52,514 nucleotides of DNA from Actinomycetota bacterium (lineage in GTDB: Bacteria > Actinomycetota > Thermoleophilia > RBG-16-64-13), in NCBI GenBank assembly GCA_018830645.1, contig JAHJSA010000073.1:1-52514 (forward strand). Direction: 5' to 3'. Both the position numbers and the translations under genes were made by a program. The notes beneath the pieces were generated by a model. That model worked only from the letters and a program-made list of their open reading frames with translations, was not told the origin of the DNA and searched no databases. This document shows, one piece after another, positions 25,843 to 34,535 of this stretch. Position 1 is the stretch's first letter, and each line of letters opens with the position of its first letter.

Positions 25843-27809
25843 GGGAGGCCATCCTTGTTGGGGAGTTCGTCGGGGGCGGAGAATTCCCGCAGCATCTTCT
25901 CTCGGTCGTAGAAGAGCTCGCGTCGCGACCGCGTAGCGTAGTCGAAAGAGGCGGACAGGCTCAGAGTCTGGGTGGGGCACACGTCCTGGCAGAACCCGCA
26001 GAAGCAGCACCACTCCATGACGAAGTCGTAGCGTTCCACGCGCCGCTCGTATCCCGTGTCGTACCCTTGCACGTCGATGCAGTTGTCCGGGCATACGCGG
26101 GCGCACATGGTGCACGCCACGCACACCTGGGTCTGGCACCGCATGCAGCGGATCGCTTCTTTGTGGTCGTCGCCTTTGGGCCAGCCGAGCTCCACTTGAC
26201 CGCCGGTGCGGATGCGCTTCTGTGGTTCCGATTCCGGCATGTGCACCCGGCGACCACCGGGGCCGAACCACTCGAAATCGGGCGGGGTGGAGGTATACAG
26301 CTTCTCGAGGTAGTACTCGGGTGGGTGCACCGGCGGCGGCCGGTCGTGGTCGAGATCAAGGTCTTGGATGTAACGGTGCGCGGAGATGGCGGCCTCGTGG
26401 GCTTGGCCGATGGCGATGATGATGGTCTTCGGTCCCATGGCCAGGTCTCCCGCCAGGAACACCCCGGGCACCGCGGTCTCTCCCGTCGCCTGGGCGCAGA
26501 TCGGACGGCCGACGGCATCGAACTCCACGCCGGACCCCTCGAGGAAGTCGAGCTGCAGGCTCTGGCCTACGGCGAACACGACCGTCTGGCACGGGATCAC
26601 CGTGGATTCGCCGGAATATTGGAGGTTCCACTTGCCCGTCGCGTCAAAGCGGGAGAGCACCTTCTTCAGGCGGACGCCCACCACTTTGCCCCCTTCCACC
26701 AGGATCTCGTCGGGGCCCCACGAGGAGAAGAGGATCACCCCCTCCTCGATGGCTCCCGAGACCTCGATCGCCTGTCCGGGCATCTCCTCGCGCGTCTCGA
26801 CATGGGCCTGCACGGAGCTGGTCGCTCCGCAACGCAGGGCGCTTCGTGAGCAGTCGCAGCCCACGTCGCCACCGCCGATCACCACCACTTCGGGCCCCAC
26901 CTTCGGGTTCTTGCCCATGCAGTACTCGTAAAGGAAGTCGATCGCCGACCAGACGCCTTCGGCGTCGTGGCCGGGAATAGGCAGTACGCGCCCGCCGGAG
27001 TAGCCTACGGCCACGATCACGGCGTCGTGGTCCACTTTGAGTTGGTCGAGCGTCACATCCGTGCCCACCGTCACGCCGAACTTGAACTCCACGCCGAGTT
27101 CGGCCAGGTCGGCGATCTCCTTGGTCACCACTTCCCGGTCGAGGCGGTAGAGGGGGACGCTGGTCACCAGCAGGCCGCCGGCGATCTGCTCCCGTTCGTA
27201 GATGGTGGCGCGGTACCCCATCTGCACCAGGTCGTATGCGGCGGCCAGCCCGGCCGGGCCGGCGCCCACGATGGCCACGTGTTCGGAACGGTGCACCAGG
27301 CTGGCAAGGTGGCCGGGGTACCGCACCTCGCGGTCGTACACCTCGTAGCAGGCCCGATGGAGCTGCCGGATAGCGATGGGGTCGTCGAGGTACGAGCGAC
27401 GGCAGACATCTTCGCAGGGGTTGTTGCACACGTAGCCGAGCACCGCGGGCAGCACGTTGCGTCGTCGCACGATGTTGTAGGCCTCGATGTAACGTCCGGC
27501 GGCCACGAGCGCGTTCTGCCCCCGGGCGTCCACATTGGCGGGACAGCCGCCCTGGCAGGGGGCGATGCGTTGCTCCTCGTGCAGTTCGGTCATCAGGTCG
27601 TTGAACTCGAGCGGCGGCGCGTCGGTGATCGGCGGGGGCTCGTGATCCATGACGCCGCGCAGGCGAAGCGGGCCCCGCCAACGGGGAGACAGCTGGGCCG
27701 GTTCGTGGGGATACATGCGCGTCACCGGCGGCGAGACCATCCGCTTCATGGTCTCGATGTGGCCCTTGGCGATGCCCACCCACGGCCTGACGAGGTCGTC
27801 GAGGCTCAT
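25839..27809 (-). CDS. NuoI interrupted by a GltD-like FAD/NAD(P) oxidoreductase module
   Basis: A protein of 656 residues with a split architecture. Residues 1-52 are the NuoI N-terminal arm (LVRPWVGIAKGHIETMKRMV ending SPRWRGPLRLRG). Residues about 60-545 are a glutamate-synthase beta-like flavoprotein: PCQGGCPANVDARG, YVCNNPCEDVCRRS, FAD fold VAIVGAGPAGLAAAYDLVQM, NAD fold VVVIGGGDVGCDCSRSALRC, and GVFLAGDLAMGPK. Residues 555-610 return to NuoI with two ferredoxin clusters, CVACTMCARVCPDNC and CCFCGFCQDVCP. It would carry electrons from NAD(P)H straight into the Q-module, replacing NuoEFG. It overlaps nuoD by four bases. The start is ATG 27809. Confidence 0.9.
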   Translation of the reverse strand: MSLDDLVRPWVGIAKGHIETMKRMVSPPVTRMYPHEPAQLSPRWRGPLRLRGVMDHEPPPITDAPPLEFNDLMTELHEEQRIAPCQGGCPANVDARGQNALVAAGRYIEAYNIVRRRNVLPAVLGYVCNNPCEDVCRRSYLDDPIAIRQLHRACYEVYDREVRYPGHLASLVHRSEHVAIVGAGPAGLAAAYDLVQMGYRATIYEREQIAGGLLVTSVPLYRLDREVVTKEIADLAELGVEFKFGVTVGTDVTLDQLKVDHDAVIVAVGYSGGRVLPIPGHDAEGVWSAIDFLYEYCMGKNPKVGPEVVVIGGGDVGCDCSRSALRCGATSSVQAHVETREEMPGQAIEVSGAIEEGVILFSSWGPDEILVEGGKVVGVRLKKVLSRFDATGKWNLQYSGESTVIPCQTVVFAVGQSLQLDFLEGSGVEFDAVGRPICAQATGETAVPGVFLAGDLAMGPKTIIIAIGQAHEAAISAHRYIQDLDLDHDRPPPVHPPEYYLEKLYTSTPPDFEWFGPGGRRVHMPESEPQKRIRTGGQVELGWPKGDDHKEAIRCMRCQTQVCVACTMCARVCPDNCIDVQGYDTGYERRVERYDFVMEWCCFCGFCQDVCPTQTLSLSASFDYATRSRRELFYDREKMLREFSAPDELPNKDGLP

Positions 27810-29029
27810 CGGTCCACGTCTCCCATCACCGGGTCGATCGTACCCACGATATTGATCAGATCGGAGAGCGTGTAGCCCACCGAGAGCGCGGGCAGCATCG
27901 CCACGTTGTGGAACGAAGCGCCCCGCCACTTCATGCGGTAGGGCTTCATGCCGCCGTCGCTCACGAGATAGCAGCCGATCTCCCCGCGCGGGGACTCGAG
28001 GCGGGCGTACGCTTCCCCAGGGTCGGGCGTGGGCAGGCGCGGCACCCGCTTCGCCAGGATCGGCCCGGTCGGCATGTCCTCGATGGCCTGGTGGATGATC
28101 TTCGCGCTTTCCACGATCTCCTGGAAGCGCACCTCGGTGCGGTCGTACACGTCGCCGGTCGTCCCCACCGGTATATCGAAGTCGAACCGGTCGTAGATGG
28201 AGTACGGCATGTCGCGTCGGAGGTCCCAACGTATCCCCGTGCTCCGCAGCACCGGACCCTGGGCGCCGATGCGCATCGCCTCGTCGGGCGAGAGCGTGCT
28301 GATGCCCTTGGAGCGTTCGTGCCAGATGTAGTTGTCGTGGAAGAGGGTGCGGTAGCTCGGCAGCTCGTCGATCACGCTTCGCACACCCTCGCGCACGCGA
28401 TCAGTCCAGCCCGGCGGTGCGTCGTAGATCACTCCTCCCAAGCGGAGGTAGACGTAGGTGAGCCTCGCCCCGCTGATCTCTTCGAGCAGCTGCACGAGGC
28501 GCTCCCGCGCGTTGAAGCACCACAGGAAGTAGGAGGTGGCGCCGCTGTCGAGTCCCAGGGCCCCCACCGACATCAGGTGGCTGGTGATACGGTTGATCTC
28601 GCCCACGATCATGCGCAGGTGCTCGGCGCGCTCGGGCACCTCGATGCCCATGAGCTTCTCGGCGGCCAGGCAGTACACCCAGTCGTTATGCATGGCGGCC
28701 AGGTAGTCGGTGGTGCGGTCGGTGAACGCGATCACCTGATGGTAGCTCCGGTTCTCTACGATCTTCTCGAGCGAGCGGTGCATGTAGCCGATGCGCACGT
28801 CGAGGCCGGCGACCTTCTCGCCGTCGAGCCGCGTGACCATACGCATCACCCCGTGCGTGCCGGGGTGGTGTGGCCCGATGTTGATCAGGAAGTCCTGGAC
28901 GTCGTCGGGCGCCGCGTACTCGCCCTCGGGGATCAGACGCTCGGGAGCGGTGCCGGTGCCGGCGGCGCCTGTGGCGTCGGCGGCTTCGCCGGTATCGACT
29001 GTGCCGGGTGGGAGGTCGTCTCGGGTCAT
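27806..29029 (-). CDS. nuoD: NADH-quinone oxidoreductase subunit D
   Basis: A protein of 407 residues, the 49-kDa subunit that forms the quinone cavity with NuoB. It shows INIGPHHPGTHGVMRMVTRL, the RIGYMHRSLEKI block, MGIEVPERAEHLRMIVGEIN and PRGEIGCYLVSDG. The N-terminal 35 residues are low-complexity (Ala/Thr/Gly). The gene stands 4 bases after nuoC and overlaps the NuoI fusion by four bases. Confidence 0.97.
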   Translation of the reverse strand: MTRDDLPPGTVDTGEAADATGAAGTGTAPERLIPEGEYAAPDDVQDFLINIGPHHPGTHGVMRMVTRLDGEKVAGLDVRIGYMHRSLEKIVENRSYHQVIAFTDRTTDYLAAMHNDWVYCLAAEKLMGIEVPERAEHLRMIVGEINRITSHLMSVGALGLDSGATSYFLWCFNARERLVQLLEEISGARLTYVYLRLGGVIYDAPPGWTDRVREGVRSVIDELPSYRTLFHDNYIWHERSKGISTLSPDEAMRIGAQGPVLRSTGIRWDLRRDMPYSIYDRFDFDIPVGTTGDVYDRTEVRFQEIVESAKIIHQAIEDMPTGPILAKRVPRLPTPDPGEAYARLESPRGEIGCYLVSDGGMKPYRMKWRGASFHNVAMLPALSVGYTLSDLINIVGTIDPVMGDVDR

Positions 29030-29033
29030 GGTG

Positions 29034-29555
29034 TCAGAAATACTCCGGCCGCTTGATATCCATGTGATCCACGTAGTCCTTGCGAAGGGGGTGCCCCTCC
29101 CAGGTCTCGGGGTTGAGGATGCGCTTGAGGTCGGGATGACCGGCGAAGACCACGCCGAAGAGATCGAACACCTCTCGCTCCTCCCAATCAGCGAGGAACC
29201 ACAAGTCGGTGACCGTGGGCACCTCGAAGCCGTCTCGAGGGATCCGAATCGAAAGGCGGGTGACCAGTCGGGTGTCGAACGAGTAGGCCTGGAGGGTGAG
29301 AGTGAAGTGGGCGGGCCAGTCGAGGCAGGTGAGAAAGTCGAAGCGGTCGATGCCCTGAGAGCGCACGAACTCGGCCGCGCTCCGGTAGCCCGAGGCCGTC
29401 GTCACGAGGCAGACCGCGCCGTCCCGCGAGTCGTGATAGCCCACGAGCGCGGCGCCGAGTCGCTCACGCGCCGCCGCCACGAACCCATCGCGGGCCTCCC
29501 CGTGCGCACCGGCCGAAGGTTGCCACCCCTTGCCCGGAACGGGGGCAGCGCTCAC
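29034..29555 (-). CDS. nuoC: NADH-quinone oxidoreductase subunit C
   Basis: A protein of 173 residues. The 30-kDa subunit signature [20 protein letters not shown] and [19 protein letters not shown] is complete. The start is GTG 29555, which overlaps the nuoB stop as GTGA. Confidence 0.95.
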   Translation of the reverse strand: MSAAPVPGKGWQPSAGAHGEARDGFVAAARERLGAALVGYHDSRDGAVCLVTTASGYRSAAEFVRSQGIDRFDFLTCLDWPAHFTLTLQAYSFDTRLVTRLSIRIPRDGFEVPTVTDLWFLADWEEREVFDLFGVVFAGHPDLKRILNPETWEGHPLRKDYVDHMDIKRPEYF

Positions 29556-30166
29556 GAGTCGCCGCCCTCCGTCTCGCCGCGGATCACGCGCTCCAACTCC
29601 AGGATGCCGTCGATGAGCGCCTCGGGCCGCGGCGGGCAGCCCGACACGTACACGTCGACCGGGATCACCTGGTCGACGCCCTTCACCACGCTGTAGCCGT
29701 CGTGGTAGTAGAGGCTCCCGGCGGTGGCGCAGTTGCCCATGGCGATGACCCAGCGCGGCTCCGGCATCTGGTAGTAGACCCGCTCCACCATGGGTGCCAC
29801 CTTGTAGGTGACCGTGCCCGAGACGATGAGAAGGTCCGACTGACGGGGTGACCCACGAGGCATGACGCCGAACCGGTCGAGGTCGTAGTGCGAGGCGTTG
29901 GCCGCCATCATCTCGATGGCGCAGCAGGCGAGCCCGAACATCATCTGCCACAGGGAGTGGGAGCGCGCCCACGAGATCATCTGTTGCGCCGAGTGGAGCA
30001 CGGCGCCGGGCGCGACGAGCAGCGGCCCGAATTCCCTGTGCTCCGGCCGGTTCAGCGGGACGATCGCCCCGTGCTCGATCCAGCGTCGGGGCGGTGTCGG
30101 GGCGGTGCCGTCTGTGTCGGAGCCTGCGATCTGTCTCACCTCTGCCTTGTCGTGCGGCCGCCACAT
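29552..30166 (-). CDS. nuoB: NADH-quinone oxidoreductase subunit B
   Basis: A protein of 204 residues. It carries the N2 4Fe-4S cluster motif: adjacent cysteines in [12 protein letters not shown], then [12 protein letters not shown] and [16 protein letters not shown]. It is the first gene of the minus-strand arm (B-C-D-I) and is divergent from nuoA. Confidence 0.97.
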   Translation of the reverse strand: MWRPHDKAEVRQIAGSDTDGTAPTPPRRWIEHGAIVPLNRPEHREFGPLLVAPGAVLHSAQQMISWARSHSLWQMMFGLACCAIEMMAANASHYDLDRFGVMPRGSPRQSDLLIVSGTVTYKVAPMVERVYYQMPEPRWVIAMGNCATAGSLYYHDGYSVVKGVDQVIPVDVYVSGCPPRPEALIDGILELERVIRGETEGGDS

Positions 30167-30340
30167 TGCCAGGTCGTTCGGCTGGGCGCGCGGAGCCCGC
30201 CTCCGGTCTGCCGTGCCCGTTCACGGCGTCCCCGAAACAATGCGCCGCCCGGGGGACCGCCGCCCGCCGTCCTCGATCTTGATTATGCCCACGGGCTTCG
30301 GGGTACGCAACCCAGGGTCATCGACTGAGGGAGGGTGGGG

Positions 30341-30709
30341 TTGAGCGGGGCGTACCTGTCGGATGTGCTGTTCCTGCTCGGTTTCGCCGTGGCGGTCGTG
30401 ACCATCCCTCTGGTCACCCTCGCCGCCTTCGGTTGGTTGCGTCCCCACTACCCGGAAGCGTTGAAGGCTGAAGCCTACGAGTCGGGCATGCCGCAAGCCA
30501 GTATCCCGCGGCGGCCGTTTCACATGGCCTATTACAACTTCGCTCTGGTATTCATCGTGTTCGAGGTCGAGACGCTCCTGCTGTTCGCGGTGGCTCCGAT
30601 CCTGCGCGACGCTGGGTGGCTCGGACTAGCTGAGGTGGGCGCCTTCGTGGCGCTCGTCGCCCTCAGCCTGTTCTATGCGTGGCGCAAGGGGGCGCTGGTG
30701 TGGAGGTGA
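30341..30709 (+). CDS. nuoA: NADH-quinone oxidoreductase subunit A
   Basis: A protein of 122 residues with three membrane helices. It shows YESGMPQASIPRRPFHMAYY and FALVFIVFEVETLLLFAVAP, the classic NuoA blocks. TTG at 30341 is chosen because GAGGGAGGG lies upstream at a normal distance. GTG 30335 is the alternative. Confidence 0.95.
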   Translation: MSGAYLSDVLFLLGFAVAVVTIPLVTLAAFGWLRPHYPEALKAEAYESGMPQASIPRRPFHMAYYNFALVFIVFEVETLLLFAVAPILRDAGWLGLAEVGAFVALVALSLFYAWRKGALVWR

Positions 30710-31671
30710 GCCTGCCCCTCACCTTCGCTGCCGGTCTACTGTGGGGCGCCGTGGCCTTCACCATCGTCGGCGCGCTCACGGCCGGGCTGGTCCTGGCCGA
30801 GCGCAAGGTGTCGGCCCGCATACAGGGTCGCGTCGGCCCGATGCACACCGGCCCTCATGGAGCGCTGCAGACCATCGCCGACATGATCAAGCTGGTGATG
30901 AAGGAAGACGTGCGCCCCGCCCGCGCGGACGCGACCGCCTTTCGGCTGGGCCCGCTGCTCGTGGCGGTGCCCGCGGTCCTGTCTCTCGCGGTGATACCGT
31001 TCGGCGCTCCCCTCGTGATGCGCGACTTGAACGTGGGGGTGCTCTACTTCTTGGCCATCCCCGGGGTGACCGTGATAGGCCTCCTTCTCGCGGGGTGGGC
31101 CAGCTACGACAACTATTCGTTCCTCGGTGGGCTGCGTTCCTCGGCCCAGTTCATAAGCTACGAGATCCCGCGGAGCCTCACGGTGGTCACGGTGGTCATG
31201 CTCGCGGGCTCGCTGAGCACGGTGGACGTGCTCGAGGCGCAGCGCAGTGTGCCGTACGTGGTGCTCCTTCCATTCAGCTTCTTCCTGTACTGCGTGACCT
31301 CGCTGGCCGAGATCAACCGTCTGCCCTTCGACATGCCCGAGGCGGAGTCGGAGCTGGTGGCCGGCTATCACACCGAATACTCGGGGTTCCGCTGGGCGTT
31401 GTTCTTCCTCGCCGAGTATGCCGGGTTCTTCGCGGCCGCAGCCTTTGGCGCGGTTCTGTTCCTCGGCGGCGGGAGTGGTCCGCTTCTTCCGCCCGTAGTC
31501 TGGTTAGCCGTGAAGACCGCCGTCTTGTTGTTCATAGGTATGTGGATCCGCTTCACGCTGCCGCGCTTCCGCGCCGACCAACTCATGCGCCTCGCTTGGA
31601 AGGTGTTCCTGCCGGCCTCCCTCGTGAACCTCGTGCTCGCGGCCCTCATCATGCGGGCGGTCGGTTCGTGA
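30706..31671 (+). CDS. nuoH: NADH-quinone oxidoreductase subunit H
   Basis: About 321 residues with eight membrane helices. The quinone-channel motifs are AERKVSARIQGRVGPMHTG, MKEDVRPARADATAFRLGPL and SLAEINRLPFDMPEAESELV, which includes the acidic loop. GTG 30706 overlaps the nuoA stop as GTGA; GTG 30700 is also possible. Confidence 0.97.
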   Translation: MSLPLTFAAGLLWGAVAFTIVGALTAGLVLAERKVSARIQGRVGPMHTGPHGALQTIADMIKLVMKEDVRPARADATAFRLGPLLVAVPAVLSLAVIPFGAPLVMRDLNVGVLYFLAIPGVTVIGLLLAGWASYDNYSFLGGLRSSAQFISYEIPRSLTVVTVVMLAGSLSTVDVLEAQRSVPYVVLLPFSFFLYCVTSLAEINRLPFDMPEAESELVAGYHTEYSGFRWALFFLAEYAGFFAAAAFGAVLFLGGGSGPLLPPVVWLAVKTAVLLFIGMWIRFTLPRFRADQLMRLAWKVFLPASLVNLVLAALIMRAVGS

Positions 31672-32171
31672 GCGAGCCGCAGAACGTCGAACAGCTGCTG
31701 TTCATCGCGTTCGGGATCGTCGCTGCAGGCGGCGCCCTCTACGCGGTCGTGACCCGCTCGCTCCTGCGATCGATCATCGCGCTGGGCGCCTTCCTGACCG
31801 CCGTGGCGGGCGAGTTCTACCTGTTGGCGGCCGATTTCCTCGCCGTGGTGCAGATATTCGTGTACGTGGGCGGTATCGTCGTGCTCATGTTGTTCGCGCT
31901 CATGCTCTCGGCGTCGGGTGTGCGGCATCCCTTGGCGGCGATCGATCGGCCCGCCCTCGGCGCCGCGCTTGCGTACTCTCTCGGGGCGGGAGTGCTCTGG
32001 GGTTCCCTGACCACCGAGCTCCCCGCGGTGGGAGAGCTTCCCGCGGACGCCGTCGACGCCCTCGGGCGGGCGCTCCTGGGCTCGCAGCTCTGGTCGTTCG
32101 AACTCATCGGCGTGATCCTCTTGGCTTCGGTGATCACCGCGCTCGTCATCGTGAGAAAGGAACGTCGATGA
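31668..32171 (+). CDS. nuoJ: NADH-quinone oxidoreductase subunit J
   Basis: A protein of 167 residues with five membrane helices. The helix-3 signature YLLAADFLAVVQIFVYVGGI, VVLMLFALML is intact. The GTG overlaps the nuoH stop (GTGA). NuoI, normally between H and J, is on the opposite strand here. Confidence 0.95.
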   Translation: MSEPQNVEQLLFIAFGIVAAGGALYAVVTRSLLRSIIALGAFLTAVAGEFYLLAADFLAVVQIFVYVGGIVVLMLFALMLSASGVRHPLAAIDRPALGAALAYSLGAGVLWGSLTTELPAVGELPADAVDALGRALLGSQLWSFELIGVILLASVITALVIVRKERR

Positions 32172-32208
32172 GGGCCGGGTCGGGCTACACGGCCGGGGGT
32201 GTGGGCGC

Positions 32209-32511
32209 ATGACCACAGCTGCGGTCACCCTGTCTTCGGTGCTCTTCGCCATCGGCGTGTTCGGTGTGCTCACCCGGCGCAACGCCATCTCTCTGCTCGT
32301 CTCAGTGGAGATCATGATGAACGCTGCGATCATCAACCTCGCGGCGTTCTCGCGTCTGTACGAGCCGGAGGCCATGACGGGGCAGGTGTTCGCCCTGGTC
32401 GGCATCGGCATCGCTGCCTGTGAGGCCGCCGTTGGGCTCGCCCTGGTGCTGGCGGTCTACCGACGCTTCGGTAGCACCGACGTGGACTCGATCGACCTCC
32501 TCAAGGGTTGA
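32209..32511 (+). CDS. nuoK: NADH-quinone oxidoreductase subunit K
   Basis: One hundred residues with three helices, including the conserved glutamates in LLVSVEIMMNAAIINL and GIAACEAAVGLALVLA. It lies 37 bases after nuoJ and overlaps nuoL. Confidence 0.96.
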   Translation: MTTAAVTLSSVLFAIGVFGVLTRRNAISLLVSVEIMMNAAIINLAAFSRLYEPEAMTGQVFALVGIGIAACEAAVGLALVLAVYRRFGSTDVDSIDLLKG

Positions 32512-34535
32512 CGGGCGTGACCGCCGTTCTCGTCGGGATGTTCGCCGCTCCGCTTCTGGTCTGCATCGCGCTTCTCGTGGGGGGTGCCCTCACGTCGCGT
32601 CTCGACGAGACCGCTTCGCTCCGCCTGAGGGCTCTCGCGGGCTGGATCTCAGTCGCCGGTACCTTCACCGCGTTCGTGCTGGCGCTCGTCGGCCTGTTCG
32701 CCGTCCAGGCGGGGGAGGAGCCGGCGCTCCGTGCCGTGTGGTTCGAAGTGGGGGGCCTCGAGGTGCCGTTCAGTCTGAGGTTGGATGGCCTCCAGGCGGT
32801 GATGGCGCTGGTCGTGTCGGCGGTGGCCCTCCTGGTGCACCTCTACTCGATCGGCTACATGCACGGCGATCGCGACGCCACCGTCTACTTCGCCGAACTC
32901 TCTCTCTTCACGTCGGCCATGCTCCTTCTCGTGCTCGCATCCAACTTCTTTCTGCTCTACGTGGCCTGGGAACTCGTGGGGGCGAGCTCCTATCTCCTCA
33001 TCTCCTACTACTTCCAGCGGCCGGAAGCGGCCGCGGCGGGGAAGAAGGCCTTCTTGACGACCCGCGTAGGCGACCTCGGTCTGCTCGTGGCTGTGTTCGC
33101 GATCGTGTCTCAAGCCGGGTCGTTCGACTACGACGCCGTCTTCGCCTGGGCGGCCGAACCTGGGTTTGCGGGTGCCTGGGCGGTCGCCGTACCCCTTCTG
33201 GTGTTCGCGGGAGCGGTGGGCAAGTCGGCCCAGTTTCCCCTGCACGTGTGGCTTCCCGACGCCATGGAAGGCCCCACGCCGGTCTCGGCGCTCATCCATG
33301 CCGCCACCATGGTGGCGGCCGGCGTGTACCTGGTCGCGCGCGCCTACCCGCTCTTCGAGGCGGCCCCGATCTCACTCGATGTCGTGGCGTACGTTGGCGC
33401 CTTCACGGCCCTGATGGCCGCGTCCATCGCCGTGGCGCAGTCGGATATCAAGAAGGTGCTCGCGTACTCCACGATCAGCCAACTGGGTTTCATGATGGCC
33501 GCGCTCGGGGCGGGCGCCCCTTCCGCAGGCATCTTCCATCTGTTCTCGCACGCCTGGTTCAAGGCCCTTCTGTTCCTGGGGGCCGGCAGCGTGATCCACG
33601 CCACCGGCCGTCAGACGGTGGCGCGACTCGGTGGCTTGGCTAAGCGTATGCCTGTGACCGCGTGGACCTTCGCCGCAGGGGGCTTGGCCCTCGCGGGTAT
33701 CCCCCCGTTCGCGGGTTTCTGGAGCAAGGAGGAGGTGCTGGCGGGGCTGGCTGTCCATCATCCGGTTCTGCTGGGCCTGCTCCTTCTCGCGGGGTTCCTC
33801 ACGGCGTTCTACATCGCGCGGCTGTTCTTTCTCGTGTTCTTCGGGCCTGAGCCTGTGGATGCCGGCGAGTACACCGCCGAGGGCACCGCCGATGAGCACG
33901 CCGCCGCGCCCGGCGGCGCTGTGGCGGAGGCCGGGCACGGGCATGACGCCGCGGGCTCCGGTAGCCGGGGCGCCTGGTCTGGAGTGAAGGAGTCCGGGTG
34001 GGTGATGAGCCTGCCGCTCGTGGTGCTCGGGGTGGCGTCGCTGATCGCCGGGTTTGTGGGCACGGAGTACTTCGGCCGACCCCTGCAGGATCTGCTGAAC
34101 CTCGAGCCCGCCGGCGCCGCGGCGGCCCACGAGGCGCCCGTCTGGCTTCCGTGGGTGGCGACGCTCGCCGGGTTGGCGGGTGTGGGTGGAGGGTGGCTCG
34201 CGTACGGGCGCCGTGCCGGCCGCTCCGGCGGCCGGGGATTCGATGCTCGGCTCGAGGGTGCCCTCGGTGGTGCCTATGGCGTGGTTGCACGTGGCTATCT
34301 GGTCGACGAGTTCTATTCTCGGGTCGTGATACGGCCTTTCGCGGCGGCGGGCCGCTTCGCCTGGCGGGGCGTGGACGGACGCGTCATCGACGGCTTCGTC
34401 GATGGACTCGCCCGCGTCGTGATCGCCGCTGGGGGGTTGGTGCGACGCCTGCAGTCGGGTGAGGTGCGCGACTACCTGGCGGCGATGGCCGTCGGCGTGA
34501 TCCTGGTCGTGGCTCTGGCGTTGGGGGTGCTGTGA
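32508..34535 (+). CDS. nuoL: NADH-quinone oxidoreductase subunit L
   Basis: A protein of 675 residues with about 16 membrane helices. Antiporter-like motifs are LYVAWELVGASSYLLISYYF, FLTTRVGDLGLLVAVFA, AQFPLHVWLPDAMEGPTPVS, ALIHAATMVAAGVYLVARAY and FSHAWFKALLFLGAGSVIH. A low-complexity His/Gly/Ala linker lies at about 455-490. The C-terminal part is the lateral-helix region. TTG 32508 overlaps the nuoK stop (TTGA); GTG 32517 is an alternative. Confidence 0.96.
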   Translation: MTGVTAVLVGMFAAPLLVCIALLVGGALTSRLDETASLRLRALAGWISVAGTFTAFVLALVGLFAVQAGEEPALRAVWFEVGGLEVPFSLRLDGLQAVMALVVSAVALLVHLYSIGYMHGDRDATVYFAELSLFTSAMLLLVLASNFFLLYVAWELVGASSYLLISYYFQRPEAAAAGKKAFLTTRVGDLGLLVAVFAIVSQAGSFDYDAVFAWAAEPGFAGAWAVAVPLLVFAGAVGKSAQFPLHVWLPDAMEGPTPVSALIHAATMVAAGVYLVARAYPLFEAAPISLDVVAYVGAFTALMAASIAVAQSDIKKVLAYSTISQLGFMMAALGAGAPSAGIFHLFSHAWFKALLFLGAGSVIHATGRQTVARLGGLAKRMPVTAWTFAAGGLALAGIPPFAGFWSKEEVLAGLAVHHPVLLGLLLLAGFLTAFYIARLFFLVFFGPEPVDAGEYTAEGTADEHAAAPGGAVAEAGHGHDAAGSGSRGAWSGVKESGWVMSLPLVVLGVASLIAGFVGTEYFGRPLQDLLNLEPAGAAAAHEAPVWLPWVATLAGLAGVGGGWLAYGRRAGRSGGRGFDARLEGALGGAYGVVARGYLVDEFYSRVVIRPFAAAGRFAWRGVDGRVIDGFVDGLARVVIAAGGLVRRLQSGEVRDYLAAMAVGVILVVALALGVL

